The notes beneath the pieces were generated by a model, which ran no database searches, was not told the DNA's origin, and worked only from the letters and a program-made list of their open reading frames with translations. Source: WTKG01 sp963735005 (GTDB lineage Bacteria > Actinomycetota > Actinomycetes > Actinomycetales > Demequinaceae). From it: DNA of 64,000 nt. Of this stretch, positions 43,205 to 51,977 are shown in pieces (within the stretch, counting starts at the first letter, position 1; each line of letters starts with the position of its first letter). Location of the stretch: positions 310,001-374,000 of the forward strand of contig CAVTJA010000005.1 in NCBI GenBank assembly GCA_963735005.1, written 5' to 3'. Made by a program: the position numbers and the translations under genes.

Positions 43205-45114
43205 GGCGTGGGTCCTTTTCTCGATTTCACAAGATCCATCACGGTGGCGCCATTGCGCACCAAATCAAGGCGTTCGCGTCCAGCGGGACTGTCAAGATAC
43301 CGCGGCCGGAGGGGTGTCTCTGCAATCATCTTCCTCCACCGCAATTCCTCGATCAGGGGGATGTGGTCGCGGCCGAACTTTCCCACCAGCAGACGCTCGA
43401 AATCGCCGCCCGTGCGCAAGTGGTCGCACACCGCAACGAGCCCCCGCAGGTAGGCGGCGTCCTTGGTGAGGCCGCCGCCGCGGAACACCCGCATGGTCAC
43501 CGAAAACGCGGTACGCCGCGAGAATCCGTGCGCGCGGTCAAGCTCCCGGAACACGTCGACGAAGCTCGCTCCCTCGATCAGCCGGCGCGTTGCCACCACC
43601 CGCGCGGCGAGCAGGCGCAAGCGCGGACGGCTCAGCCCACCGGCGAGGTATTCGGCGAGCACCGCCATGCCCTCCTGCATCTCGTCGTACCCCGGCAGGC
43701 CCACGTAGAGCTGCTTGAATTTCTGGGCGCGCCCGTTCGCGTACGTCAGCGCGTGAGTGCCGATCTCGTGGGCGAGCAGCGCCTCCACCCGGGAATTCGG
43801 GATGCGCGCGTGCGACGGCACCAGCAGGTTGCCAGCGGACACCGTCAGCGCAGCGATGTCGGAGCGAATCGACACGGTGCTCGTCATCCCGGGGAACTGC
43901 TCGCGGTAATACGCGAGCTCCTGCTCCGCGCGCGCGGCAAACTCCGCGGCGCCGATCGCGCCGGCGAGGGACTCGTCGCGGCTGCGCGGCGGCAGGCGGT
44001 GGAGGATGTCGAAAGCCGTGGCGAGCAGCGAGTCGTCCACCCCGCCGTAGACCTGCAGGCTGCCGTACAGGAACTTGGGCGTGCCGCGGTCCGCGAGCAT
44101 CGTCAGCTTGCGGTCGATCTCGCCTTGTTGGTCGCGCAGCAGCGCGGCGAGCGTAGGGTCCTCGATGCGTTCGAGCGGCACGTTGAACAGCCGGCGCTTG
44201 GTGATCGCTGGATCGAACCGCAGCGGCCGCGACACGAACTCGGGGAGCGCCTCGAAGCGGTGGCGGCGGAACCCGACCCACGCCTCCTCGACGTTCACCG
44301 GCGTCACCTGCAACACGAAGTCGAAAGAGCTGCTGATGTCCGCGAGTTCCGCGTCCACGTCCCACAGCGCCTTCACGAAGCTGCGCCGCCCGAGCGCGCG
44401 GTAGTGGCGCGGCCGGTGCGACGTCCGCTTGCGGGTGAACTCGAAGACCGCCTTTTGGATGGCGCGCGAGACGCCGCGGTGGAGCACGCGCGTGACGAGC
44501 GGGTACGCATCGTCACTGCTGGCGTCCCTGAACACCGGCCGCACCTCGAGGCCCATCACGTGGCAGTTCAGCTGCTTGGCCCGCGTCGCGGACAGCAGAG
44601 GCGCCATGCCGCGCGGCTTGGGGACCGCGCCGATGACCTCGTCGACCTCGGCAAACTCGCCCTTGACCTTCACCTCGCTCAGCGCGGCCTCGAAGACGTT
44701 CGCGGTGCTCGCGAGCTTGTCGCCGCGCGCCCGGTGAATACGGAAGCGCGCCGACGTGTCGTCCGGCTCCGGCTCCTCCTCGCCCGTCCACAATTCCACG
44801 AGCAGCACCGCGCCAAAGCTCTCGGACAGCAGGGAGACGACGGCGTCGACGAGCCGCGCGAGCTCGTCCTTCTGCCTTGGCCCGCCCGTGCCAGTGAGGT
44901 GTGATGCCTCGCCCTTGACGAGCTGGTCAGTGTCGCGGTCGTCTCTGCCTGCGGGCTTGCGATACACCACCAGGAACGGCAGCTGGCGGTCAATGTGGAT
45001 GCGGCCGCCCGACGGCAGGACGCGGTGCACGGGCCGGTTGGCGGCGAGCCGGGCGCGCACCTTCTCGATGAAGGCGTCGACGGTCGCGTCGCGAGCGGGC
45101 GGCTTCGCTGTCAC
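43201..45114 (-). CDS. DUF1704 (MATCAP-like) zinc carboxypeptidase, QEGLA motif
   Basis: 637 residues from the GTG that overlaps the previous stop. Zinc site HEIGTH (His449, Glu450, His454) and downstream MQEGMAVLAEYLAGG with Glu481, the QEGLA motif that gives the family its misleading name, flavohemoglobin expression-modulating protein. The same domain in animals is the tubulin tyrosine carboxypeptidase MATCAP. The bacterial substrate is unknown; a C-terminal residue of a protein or peptide is a reasonable expectation. N-terminal ~100 residues are specific to the prokaryotic group. No signal peptide, so cytosolic. Confidence 0.86.
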   Translation of the reverse strand: MTAKPPARDATVDAFIEKVRARLAANRPVHRVLPSGGRIHIDRQLPFLVVYRKPAGRDDRDTDQLVKGEASHLTGTGGPRQKDELARLVDAVVSLLSESFGAVLLVELWTGEEEPEPDDTSARFRIHRARGDKLASTANVFEAALSEVKVKGEFAEVDEVIGAVPKPRGMAPLLSATRAKQLNCHVMGLEVRPVFRDASSDDAYPLVTRVLHRGVSRAIQKAVFEFTRKRTSHRPRHYRALGRRSFVKALWDVDAELADISSSFDFVLQVTPVNVEEAWVGFRRHRFEALPEFVSRPLRFDPAITKRRLFNVPLERIEDPTLAALLRDQQGEIDRKLTMLADRGTPKFLYGSLQVYGGVDDSLLATAFDILHRLPPRSRDESLAGAIGAAEFAARAEQELAYYREQFPGMTSTVSIRSDIAALTVSAGNLLVPSHARIPNSRVEALLAHEIGTHALTYANGRAQKFKQLYVGLPGYDEMQEGMAVLAEYLAGGLSRPRLRLLAARVVATRRLIEGASFVDVFRELDRAHGFSRRTAFSVTMRVFRGGGLTKDAAYLRGLVAVCDHLRTGGDFERLLVGKFGRDHIPLIEELRWRKMIAETPLRPRYLDSPAGRERLDLVRNGATVMDLVKSRKGPTP

Positions 45115-45902
45115 TCGCAGCCCATCTCGTGGAGCGACGCGTAGATGCCAGGCGTGGCGTCGGCCAGGGCTTGGGTGAGCGCCTCGAGGTCTTCGGGAAA
45201 GAACTTTCCCGTCCACTCGTCCATGAAGGTCTTCTTGAACTCGAGAGCGAGGCAGCACGCGGAGTCGGGGAAGTTTTGGTGGATCCACCGAGAGAAATGG
45301 CCGCCCTGAAAGCGGACGTTTTCGCGCACGTCAAGCGTGCGGCCGAGGACCGGCGTCGCGCGAAGATCCACCATGACTCGATCCACGAGCGTTCCCCATT
45401 TCTCACGGTTCAGTGAGCCGGTCCCCACATTAACCTCTGGGTTGTCGGCGGGGGAGTCAGGGGCGGCGTCTGGGCCGCCGCGGCGGTGGTTGTACGAGTG
45501 CACGTCCAGCACCACAAAGTATCCGAACCGCTGCTCCATCGCCGTGAACACGCGGTGCGCCTCGGCGTAGAAGGCGTCGTAGATCGCGAGCGACTCGTCG
45601 ATCACGGACTGCGGCAGCGGCTCCGCCCACATCTCCAGCCCCCACGCCTGCTCGGGAGTCACGTAGACCGCGGTTTCGCGCGGGCGGTTGAGGTCAACCT
45701 CGAAGCGTGACCGGTGCACAAGGATCTGGGTGCCGGCCACGCTGGCGATGATTCCCGTGCCAGGGTCCTCCTCGCGCAGCCTCTCAGATGGCGCGAGTGC
45801 CATGCGCGCGCGGACGTCGTCACGCAAGGCGTGGCCGTCGTGAATGGCGGTGGCTGCGATGGGCTGCTGGCCCTCAAAAACGGTCCACGTCGTCTCCGAC
45901 AC
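45111..45902 (-). CDS. N-formylglutamate-amidohydrolase-like metalloenzyme
   Basis: 263 residues, GTG start. Resembles N-formylglutamate deformylase (HutG-like, M14-related fold): HRSRFEVDLNRPRETAVYV, metal-binding DVHSYNHRR, and late LEFKKTFMDEW. No hut genes are nearby, so histidine catabolism is unlikely. First gene of the cassette, overlapping the DUF1704 gene by 4 bases. An AGTAGGT/ACCTACT repeat (45981-46014) lies upstream and may be regulatory. Confidence 0.84.
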   Translation of the reverse strand: MSETTWTVFEGQQPIAATAIHDGHALRDDVRARMALAPSERLREEDPGTGIIASVAGTQILVHRSRFEVDLNRPRETAVYVTPEQAWGLEMWAEPLPQSVIDESLAIYDAFYAEAHRVFTAMEQRFGYFVVLDVHSYNHRRGGPDAAPDSPADNPEVNVGTGSLNREKWGTLVDRVMVDLRATPVLGRTLDVRENVRFQGGHFSRWIHQNFPDSACCLALEFKKTFMDEWTGKFFPEDLEALTQALADATPGIYASLHEMGCE

Positions 45903-46087
45903 GCGCGCGCTCCCAGAATGACTGCGGTGGTCGCTACGCGTCCAGTCAGAAGACCTGCCCAGGCTGCGGGAGCGTCACACAGTAGGTGGGGCGGCTTTGT
46001 GCGGCGGACCTACTTGGGATAAGTGTAGGGCTGGCCGAGCGGCCCGACGAGCGCCGCGAAGCGGCGACGTGGCCGCGGGGGGAGGGG

Positions 46088-46160
46088 CTCCTCCAGTTGG
46101 ACTCGAACCAACAACCTGCCGATTAACAGTCGGCTGCTCTGCCAATTGAGCTATGGAGGA
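46088..46160 (-). tRNA. tRNA-Asn (GUU)
   Basis: 73 bases on the minus strand. Acceptor TCCTCCA/TGGAGGA, discriminator G, D-arm GCTCAATTGGCAGAGC, anticodon loop CTGTTAA, T-loop TTCGAGT. CCA is not encoded. Confidence 0.95.
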
Positions 46161-46318
46161 TTGCGAGCCACTACTGTACCCGATACGCCGCGCGCGTTCA
46201 GCACCGCGCGGGCATCATGAAGGTTGGGTGACGGCGTTGGCGGGGCGTGGCCACGCGGGGACCGCGATTGCTAGGGTCACGTCAACGGCGCACCCCGGCC
46301 GATGCCCTGGAGGACACC

Positions 46319-47527
46319 ATGGAATCCCACGACTTGGCGCTCACCGCAGCGGCGGCGGGGGCGCTCCTTGGCGCCGCGGGGCTCGCCATCTTCAACGCCG
46401 CGATGGTCCGCTCCAAGCACGCGATCGCCATGCTTATGTACGGCCTGGCCGCGGTGGGGGTGGGCTCCGTCGCTTGGACGGTGATCGGATTCTCGGTCGC
46501 GTATGGCGAGAGCAGCCCGTGGTACGGCGGGCTTGACCACATTGGGCTGACGCGGCTGCGCGGGGCGAGCATCGCGTTCGGGGCCGACGCGCCCATCGCG
46601 GCCGCACTGTTCACGATGGCGGTGGCGATCGTCGCGGCCGTCGCGCTCACTGGCGCCGCCGCCGACCGCATGCGGTTTGGCTCGATGCTTGGGTTCCTGA
46701 CGCTGTGGTTGATCGCCGTGCCGCCGTTGGTGGTGCGGGCGACGTCACCAGGCGGGTGGCTCACGGAACTGGGTGCGCTCGATTCCGGGGGCGGCGCGCT
46801 GTTGGGCGTCGCCACCGGAGCGTCGGCGCTTGGGCTGGTGCTGGTGCTTGGGCCCCGCCACAAGTGGCGCAAGCGGCGCGTGGTGCCTCACAACCGGCCG
46901 CTCGCGCTCGCGGGCGCGCTACTGGCGTGGGTGGGGTGGCTCGCGATTGCTGCTGGCTTCGCCATCCCGGGCGGGCGCGTGGCCGAGGCGGTGGTGGCCG
47001 TGCACTTTGGCGCGCTTGGCGGCATGGCCGGCTGGATGATGCTCGACAAGCGGCTGGTGGGCAAGGTGACGAGCATCGGGGCGGTGTCCGGCGCGGTGAC
47101 GGGGCTCGTCGCTACCACCGCCGGCGCCGCGTACCTTGACCTGTTCCGGTCGCTGATCGTGGGCTTCGTCGCCTCCGCGGTGGCCGCGATCGCCATCCGG
47201 CTCAAGTACAGGCTCGGGTACGACGACGCGCTGGACGTGGTCGCGCTGCACCTGTTCGGCGGGGCGGTGGGCATGCTGTTGCTGGGCGTGATGCCCAAGG
47301 TGACGGGGCCCGACGCCGGGCGCGGACTCATCAATGGGGACTCCGGGGCGCTACTGGGCTGGCAGGCGCTGGCGGTGCTCGCGGTCGCGGCGTTCGCGTT
47401 CGTGGCGACCGTCGTGTGCGCGTGGATCGTGCGGGCGTCGATTGGCCTGCGCGTGACCCCCGAGGAGGAGTCCATCGGGCTCGATGACTCCCAGCACGGC
47501 GAGTCCGCGTACGAGATACGCGACTAG
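46319..47527 (+). CDS. Divergent Amt/ammonium-transporter-like protein
   Basis: 402 residues, about 11 helices, ATG after GGAGG. Amt features: LAIFNAAMVRSKHAIAMLMY near the start, DALDVVALHLFGGAVGMLL (second twin His, His311, kept) and C-terminal GLRVTPEEESIGLDDSQHG. In the segment equal to AmtB DFAGGTVVH, this protein has DSGGGALLG, so the first twin His (E. coli His168) is Gly163. That pore histidine is nearly invariant, so transport may be altered or lost and the role could be sensing. No glnK nearby. Confidence 0.82.
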   Translation: MESHDLALTAAAAGALLGAAGLAIFNAAMVRSKHAIAMLMYGLAAVGVGSVAWTVIGFSVAYGESSPWYGGLDHIGLTRLRGASIAFGADAPIAAALFTMAVAIVAAVALTGAAADRMRFGSMLGFLTLWLIAVPPLVVRATSPGGWLTELGALDSGGGALLGVATGASALGLVLVLGPRHKWRKRRVVPHNRPLALAGALLAWVGWLAIAAGFAIPGGRVAEAVVAVHFGALGGMAGWMMLDKRLVGKVTSIGAVSGAVTGLVATTAGAAYLDLFRSLIVGFVASAVAAIAIRLKYRLGYDDALDVVALHLFGGAVGMLLLGVMPKVTGPDAGRGLINGDSGALLGWQALAVLAVAAFAFVATVVCAWIVRASIGLRVTPEEESIGLDDSQHGESAYEIRD

Positions 47528-47556
47528 GCTGGGACACCGCGCGGACAGCCGCGCAC

Positions 47557-47630
47557 GGGCCAGTAGCTCAGCCGGTTAGAGCAGCGGACTCATAATCCGT
47601 CGGTCGTGGGTTCGAGCCCCACCTGGCCCA
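47557..47630 (+). tRNA. tRNA with CAU anticodon, probably tRNA-Ile2
   Basis: 74 bases. Acceptor GGGCCAG/CTGGCCC, discriminator A, anticodon loop CTCATAA. C4-G69 and C5-G68 are the pairs used by TilS to choose isoleucine-2 tRNA for lysidine modification, so Ile2 is favoured over elongator Met. CCA not encoded. Confidence 0.85.
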
Positions 47631-47680
47631 CTTTCGCGCGGCCCCTCGCGGTGCGGGGGGTGCGGTGCCATGATGAGGCG

Positions 47681-49408
47681 ATGATGCCCTCGCGCGCGGC
47701 CGTGGCCGCCATCGTGTGTGCCCTCCTGAGCTCCGGCTGCACCTCGCCCCCAGTCGAGTCCCCAAGCCCCACGGAATCCGCGACCACCGTGGCCACCACG
47801 GCTGCGGGCGTCCCCGCGCACATCGTCGGCGTCCGCGTGGTCGACGGCAACGGCGAGTTCTACGACACCCTGACGCAGGACACCTTCACGCCCCGCGGCG
47901 TGAACTTCAACTTCTGGGTTGCCGATGCCGGCGGCGGTATCAGCGACGCGCTGCTGTCCGAGCAGTACTGGGACGAGGCGCGGGTGAATCACGACCTTGG
48001 CGAGGTCGAGGCGCTGGGGTTCAACACGGTGCGCATCATGATTGACGTCGCGAACCCGGCGTACGGCGCCATCGACACGGGGGAGAGCGGGCGCGAGCTG
48101 AACGGGGCGTTCCTCGACAACCTCGCATCGTTCCTTGGGCTCGCGAAGTCGCACGGGCTGCGCGTGTTCGTGGCCTCCAACACGCTGCCCGACGGCTCGT
48201 GGTGGATCAACCAGACCGCGAGCCACGAGACCCCGCAGTTCCAGGGCGCGGCGAACGAGTTCTTCACCCCGGTGGGCGTGGACACCTACGTTGACTATTG
48301 GGGGAAGGTGGTCCAGGGGCTCGCCGATCGCCACGCCGCGACGGACACGATCCTCGGCTACGAGCTTCGCCAGGAGTACCACGTCTACGCAAACCAGCCG
48401 CCGTTCTCACTTGATGCGGGCGTGGTCACGGCGGCGAACGGCAAGTCCTACGACATGGCCAGCCAGGATGACAAGGACCTCCTGTACGACGAGGGCACCG
48501 CCTACTGGGAGGACCAGATCCGCACGCGAATCCGCGAGGTCGACCCCACCGCCCTCGTCACCGTCGGGTTCTTCACGCCGAACGCGCCGCACAAGGTTAT
48601 GCCGCCCGACGACGCCCGGCTGGTGCAGACGCGCTACTTCATCGAGCACTCGTCCGCGGACTTCATCGACATCCACCACTACCCGGGCAACGGGGTCGAC
48701 GACAACGACATCTGGGAGAACTTCTCGTTTGCGTCGAACCCGAAGATGCCGGTGCTACTTGGTGAGTACGGCGCGATCAAGGAGTGGTGGTCAAGCGAAT
48801 CCGCTGGGGCCGCGGCCGCCATGTCGATGGAGGTTGGCGCCTGCCGCGCGGGGATCGACGGCTACCTGCTGTGGGCGTGGCGCGGCGACGCGCTGCAGGA
48901 CATCTACTGGGCGAGCGAGGGCGAAGGGCTGGTTGGCCAGGCGATCGCGCCGGTTAACCGCCCCGACCCGTGCGAGTACGGCGACTTCGACTTCATCACC
49001 TACAACGCCGCGCTGACAGCCAAAGCCAAGGCAACGTCGTCCGTGGGCGGGCTTGGGCCGTCCAATATCAACGACGGCACCAACTCTTACTGGAACGCGT
49101 CCGGGGGTGCGCCGCAGGCCGTCACGCTCGACCTCTCCGCGCCGCGGACGATCTCCCGCTTCGAACTGGTGGTGGCGCAGGACCCGCCGGGGCGCTCGGT
49201 TCACGAGCTGTGGGTGCAGGTCGAAGGCGGCAAACTCAAGCGCGTCCACACCTTCGACGGCAAGACGAGCGAGGGCGACGTGCTCGCGTGGGAGCCCGCG
49301 GAGCCGATCTTGGGAGTCACGCGCGTCAAGGTGGTGACGACGTACGTGGGCGACCTGTGGCCCGCGTGGCACGAGGTCGTGCTCGTGTCGCCCGATCCGG
49401 AGGGGTGA
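47681..49408 (+). CDS. Secreted lipoprotein glycoside hydrolase (GH5-like) with C-terminal discoidin-like module
   Basis: 575 residues. Signal peptide ends in lipobox LLSSGC (Cys20). A TIM-barrel hydrolase follows (FTPRGVNFNFWVADAGG, TILGYELRQEYHVYA as the acid/base strand, VLLGEYGAIKEWW as the nucleophile strand), then from about residue 440 a beta-sandwich like F5/8 type C modules (SSVGGLGPSNINDGTNSYWN, PQAVTLDLSAPRTISRFEL) that may bind sugar. The usual NEP of GH5 reads RQE, so the family is tentative. CATGAT lies six bases before the ATG; ATG 47684 is an alternative start. Confidence 0.78.
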   Translation: MMPSRAAVAAIVCALLSSGCTSPPVESPSPTESATTVATTAAGVPAHIVGVRVVDGNGEFYDTLTQDTFTPRGVNFNFWVADAGGGISDALLSEQYWDEARVNHDLGEVEALGFNTVRIMIDVANPAYGAIDTGESGRELNGAFLDNLASFLGLAKSHGLRVFVASNTLPDGSWWINQTASHETPQFQGAANEFFTPVGVDTYVDYWGKVVQGLADRHAATDTILGYELRQEYHVYANQPPFSLDAGVVTAANGKSYDMASQDDKDLLYDEGTAYWEDQIRTRIREVDPTALVTVGFFTPNAPHKVMPPDDARLVQTRYFIEHSSADFIDIHHYPGNGVDDNDIWENFSFASNPKMPVLLGEYGAIKEWWSSESAGAAAAMSMEVGACRAGIDGYLLWAWRGDALQDIYWASEGEGLVGQAIAPVNRPDPCEYGDFDFITYNAALTAKAKATSSVGGLGPSNINDGTNSYWNASGGAPQAVTLDLSAPRTISRFELVVAQDPPGRSVHELWVQVEGGKLKRVHTFDGKTSEGDVLAWEPAEPILGVTRVKVVTTYVGDLWPAWHEVVLVSPDPEG

Positions 49409-49480
49409 GCTGGCGGCGCTTCGTACGGGTTCGCGAAAGCGTGCAAAGGCGAGTCTGCGAGGGCGTGTGAGAATCGAAGG

Positions 49481-50407
49481 GTGACGCATTCGCTCGCCCC
49501 CCACGAGGCCCGCCGCGTTGAGCCGGGCCGGAAGGAGCCGTCGCGCCTGCGCAAGGCCGCGGCGATGCTCATCCTTGGCCGGGTCGCAGGTTCCGACCCG
49601 AAGGGCGCGCGGGACGCCATCCACGGGACGCCCGGCCCCCGCCTGTTCCCGCCCGACAGCGCAATCGCGCGCGTCCACGGGGACGCCACCATGTTCGTCG
49701 GCGGCGTGCGCGCGCTCTTGCTGCAAAGCCTTCACCCGCGCGCGATGGCGGCCGTCGCGGAGCACTCCGGCTACGAGTCCGACCCCTGGGGCCGGTTGCA
49801 GCGCACCGCGACGTTCCTCGCGACCACCACGTTCGCGCCGGTGTCCGCGGCCGAGCGGGCGGTGAGCGTGGTCCGCGCTGTCCACTCGCGAATCTCGGGC
49901 GTCACCCCGGATGGTGAGCCGTACGAAGCCTCCGACCCGCACCTGCTGCGGTGGGTGCACATCGCGGAGGCGGACAGCTTCCTGAGCGCGCATCAGGCGT
50001 TCGGGCGCGACCCGCTCGACGCCGCCGGCTGCGACGCGTACGTGGCCGAGGTGGCGCAGATCGGCCATCGGCTCGGCGCCGTCAACCTGCCCACCACAGT
50101 CGCGGAACTCGCCGCCGAACTTGACCGGTACCGCCCCGAACTGCGCTCCACGCCTGCCGCCCGTAGCACGGCGCGGTTCCTGCTCCGCAAGCCCCCGATC
50201 CCCTGGTTCGCCCGGCCGCCCTACTCAGCGCTCGCGGCCGGGGGAGTGGGACTGTTGCCCGACTGGGCGCGCGCCGAGCTCGGGTTGCGGCGCGCATCCC
50301 GCATCGGCGACGCGTTCGCCCGCCTGGGCGGGAGCGTGATGACGCGCGCAATCCGGTGGGCGCTCGACGGCGCACCGCCAATCACGCCGCAGCCCGCCGA
50401 AAACTAG
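49481..50407 (+). CDS. MpaB/Lcp-like oxygenase family protein (DUF2236)
   Basis: 308 residues. Family marks: FPPDSAIARVHGDATMFVGG, ALLLQSLHPRAMAAVAEHSGY, LLRWVHIAEADSFLSAHQ, where conserved His residues are expected to bind heme in the rubber oxygenase Lcp relatives. No signal peptide. Function in most bacteria is unknown. GAGAAT lies six bases before the GTG. Confidence 0.85.
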   Translation: MTHSLAPHEARRVEPGRKEPSRLRKAAAMLILGRVAGSDPKGARDAIHGTPGPRLFPPDSAIARVHGDATMFVGGVRALLLQSLHPRAMAAVAEHSGYESDPWGRLQRTATFLATTTFAPVSAAERAVSVVRAVHSRISGVTPDGEPYEASDPHLLRWVHIAEADSFLSAHQAFGRDPLDAAGCDAYVAEVAQIGHRLGAVNLPTTVAELAAELDRYRPELRSTPAARSTARFLLRKPPIPWFARPPYSALAAGGVGLLPDWARAELGLRRASRIGDAFARLGGSVMTRAIRWALDGAPPITPQPAEN

Positions 50408-50418
50408 CCTGCGCGCGT

Positions 50419-50424
50419 TAGCCT
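50419..50424 (+). promoter_or_regulatory. Leaderless -10 for small membrane protein
   Basis: TAGCCT exactly six bases before the ATG at 50431. Confidence 0.45.
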
Positions 50425-50430
50425 CGATGC

Positions 50431-50802
50431 ATGGAGCCAACCGAGTTCGGCTGGGCGAGCCTCGAGGTCGCGCTCAGTGCCGCGCCCAAGAAGACGTTCA
50501 ACCACGTCGCCGTGCGCTCACTGTGGATCGGCATCGGCCTGACGGTGTTGGCGGTGCCGCTGCACCTCGTGCTGTACTCCATTCACTTCTCGGTGTTCTG
50601 GATGTCGATCATCGCCTCGTTCGCGCTGACGGCGACGCTCTACGGGCTTCGGTCCGGAGTCCACGCGTGGAATCACGCGTCTCGCGGCCGAGCGACGAAC
50701 CGCGGAACTGCGATGGTGGGCATCGTCCTATGCACAGCCGTGGCGCTCGCGGTTATTGGCCTGACAGTGGCCAACTACGCGCAGTCCGCACCGAGCTTGT
50801 AG
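50431..50802 (+). CDS. Small membrane protein, three helices
   Basis: 123 residues. After about 25 polar residues come helices at SLWIGIGLTVLAVPLHLVLY, FWMSIIASFALTATLYGL and MVGIVLCTAVALAVIGLTV. No family seen. Leaderless -10 upstream. A -10-like spacing and no ribosome binding site suggest independent expression. Confidence 0.6.
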   Translation: MEPTEFGWASLEVALSAAPKKTFNHVAVRSLWIGIGLTVLAVPLHLVLYSIHFSVFWMSIIASFALTATLYGLRSGVHAWNHASRGRATNRGTAMVGIVLCTAVALAVIGLTVANYAQSAPSL

Positions 50803-50863
50803 CGCGACACCTGATACGTTCGGTGGCACGCACCCGGCGACCGGGAGGACGGGGGGAAAACCG

Positions 50864-51808
50864 ATGGCTTCTCGGATCACGAGTGTGGCGACTTGGATTG
50901 GAGCGCACCGCACTTTTTCGATTGTCGGCGGAGCCGTCGCGGTGGCGATCGCAATCAGCGCGGCCTACGTCACACACGCGAACGGTGTGCCCAAGCCCAC
51001 TGTCCCGATTGTTGAGGGCCGAGTCGAGGCCGATGCCGTAAACGCGATCCAAGCGGCGGGCTATGTGGCCGAGGTTCAGTACGTCGACAGCGACGGCACC
51101 CCCAGCGGCGTGGTCGCGTCCATGGACCCCTCCGGTGCCGCCGAAATGGAGCCTGGTGCGACCGTCGTGCTCGTCGTTTCACGCGGGCCAAGGCTCGTCG
51201 AAGTACCGAACTTCGCCCCCATCAAGGTCGAAGACGCGGAGGCGTCCGGCGCATCCGCGGAGCTCGAGGTCAACGTTGCCGTCGAGTACTCGGACAGCGT
51301 TCCCGCGGGCGAATTCCTATCGCAGGGGACTGCGCCGGGCGCCTGGGTGGTCCACGACTCGACGGTGGATGTTGTGTATTCAGCCGGCCCAGAGGGCCTG
51401 GAGATACCCAACGTGGTGAAGATGCTCAAGGCCGACGCCATTGCGGCTCTCGAGGCAGTCGGGCTCCAGGTGAAAGTCGCGAAGACGTCCAGCGACTCGG
51501 TCGCCAAAGGCAAAGTGGCCAAGCAGTCGCCCCAAGCGGGCGCCGACGGTCACCGCACCGACACTGTCAAGATTTGGGTGTCGACCGGGCCGGCACCTCA
51601 GGCGACGAGCAGTTACACGTCTCGCGATGCCATGTATGCGATGCACGGCATGACGGAATCGCAAGCGCGCTCGTACGCGAAGGCACACAACATCGTGCTC
51701 ACCGTGAAGCACCCGGCGGCGCATGTATCGGGCTACAAGGGCAAGGTTTTCACCTCCACGTGCGACGCGACCACGCCGATCAAGTGCACGGTGGAAATTA
51801 GCTTGTGA
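50864..51808 (+). CDS. Membrane-anchored PASTA-repeat protein 1
   Basis: 314 residues. N-terminal membrane helix (FSIVGGAVAVAIAISAAYV) and then repeats of PASTA type: AVNAIQAAGYVAEVQYVDSD..., DAEASGASAELEVNVAVEYS..., EIPNVVKMLKADAIAALEAVG...VSTGPAP. There is no kinase domain, unlike PknB. PASTA modules bind peptidoglycan fragments. A last ~70-residue region with two Cys (STCDATTPIKC) is shared in style with the second PASTA protein at 54453. GGAGG about 15 bases before the ATG. Confidence 0.78.
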   Translation: MASRITSVATWIGAHRTFSIVGGAVAVAIAISAAYVTHANGVPKPTVPIVEGRVEADAVNAIQAAGYVAEVQYVDSDGTPSGVVASMDPSGAAEMEPGATVVLVVSRGPRLVEVPNFAPIKVEDAEASGASAELEVNVAVEYSDSVPAGEFLSQGTAPGAWVVHDSTVDVVYSAGPEGLEIPNVVKMLKADAIAALEAVGLQVKVAKTSSDSVAKGKVAKQSPQAGADGHRTDTVKIWVSTGPAPQATSSYTSRDAMYAMHGMTESQARSYAKAHNIVLTVKHPAAHVSGYKGKVFTSTCDATTPIKCTVEISL

Positions 51809-51830
51809 CCGTCGAGCGCTAGTTCGGCAT

Positions 51831-51856
51831 GGGCGTCATTCCGGAGGATGACGCCC
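51831..51856 (+). terminator. Hairpin terminator after PASTA protein 1
   Basis: GGGCGTCAT (51831-51839) and ATGACGCCC (51848-51856), 9-bp stem with an 8-base loop. Confidence 0.6.
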
Positions 51857-51977
51857 CGGGATCATCTCTGCGCAGGACGCGCCGCAATCGCTAACCCGAT
51901 AGGTTGAGCGACGTACGCGAAAACCCCCGCGTCACACTAGTTGTCACCGTCTCAGGGGAACGCGGAAAGGTTGCGCG

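Noticed and set aside
43363..44904. 513-codon frame opposite the DUF1704 gene
   Set aside because: Low-complexity Arg/Ala-rich translation opposite a gene with clear motifs.
42158..45902. Assignment of the cassette to histidine degradation (hut) because of the N-formylglutamate-amidohydrolase-like gene
   Set aside because: No hut genes are near, and the coupling to DUF1704 and ATP-grasp genes points elsewhere.
45981..46014. AGTAGGT/ACCTACT inverted repeat upstream of the amidohydrolase gene
   Set aside because: 7-bp arms with a long spacer and no matching site elsewhere; too weak to call an operator.
47539..47554. GCGCGG/CCGCGC repeat between amt and tRNA
   Set aside because: Six-base G/C stem is common by chance at this G+C content.
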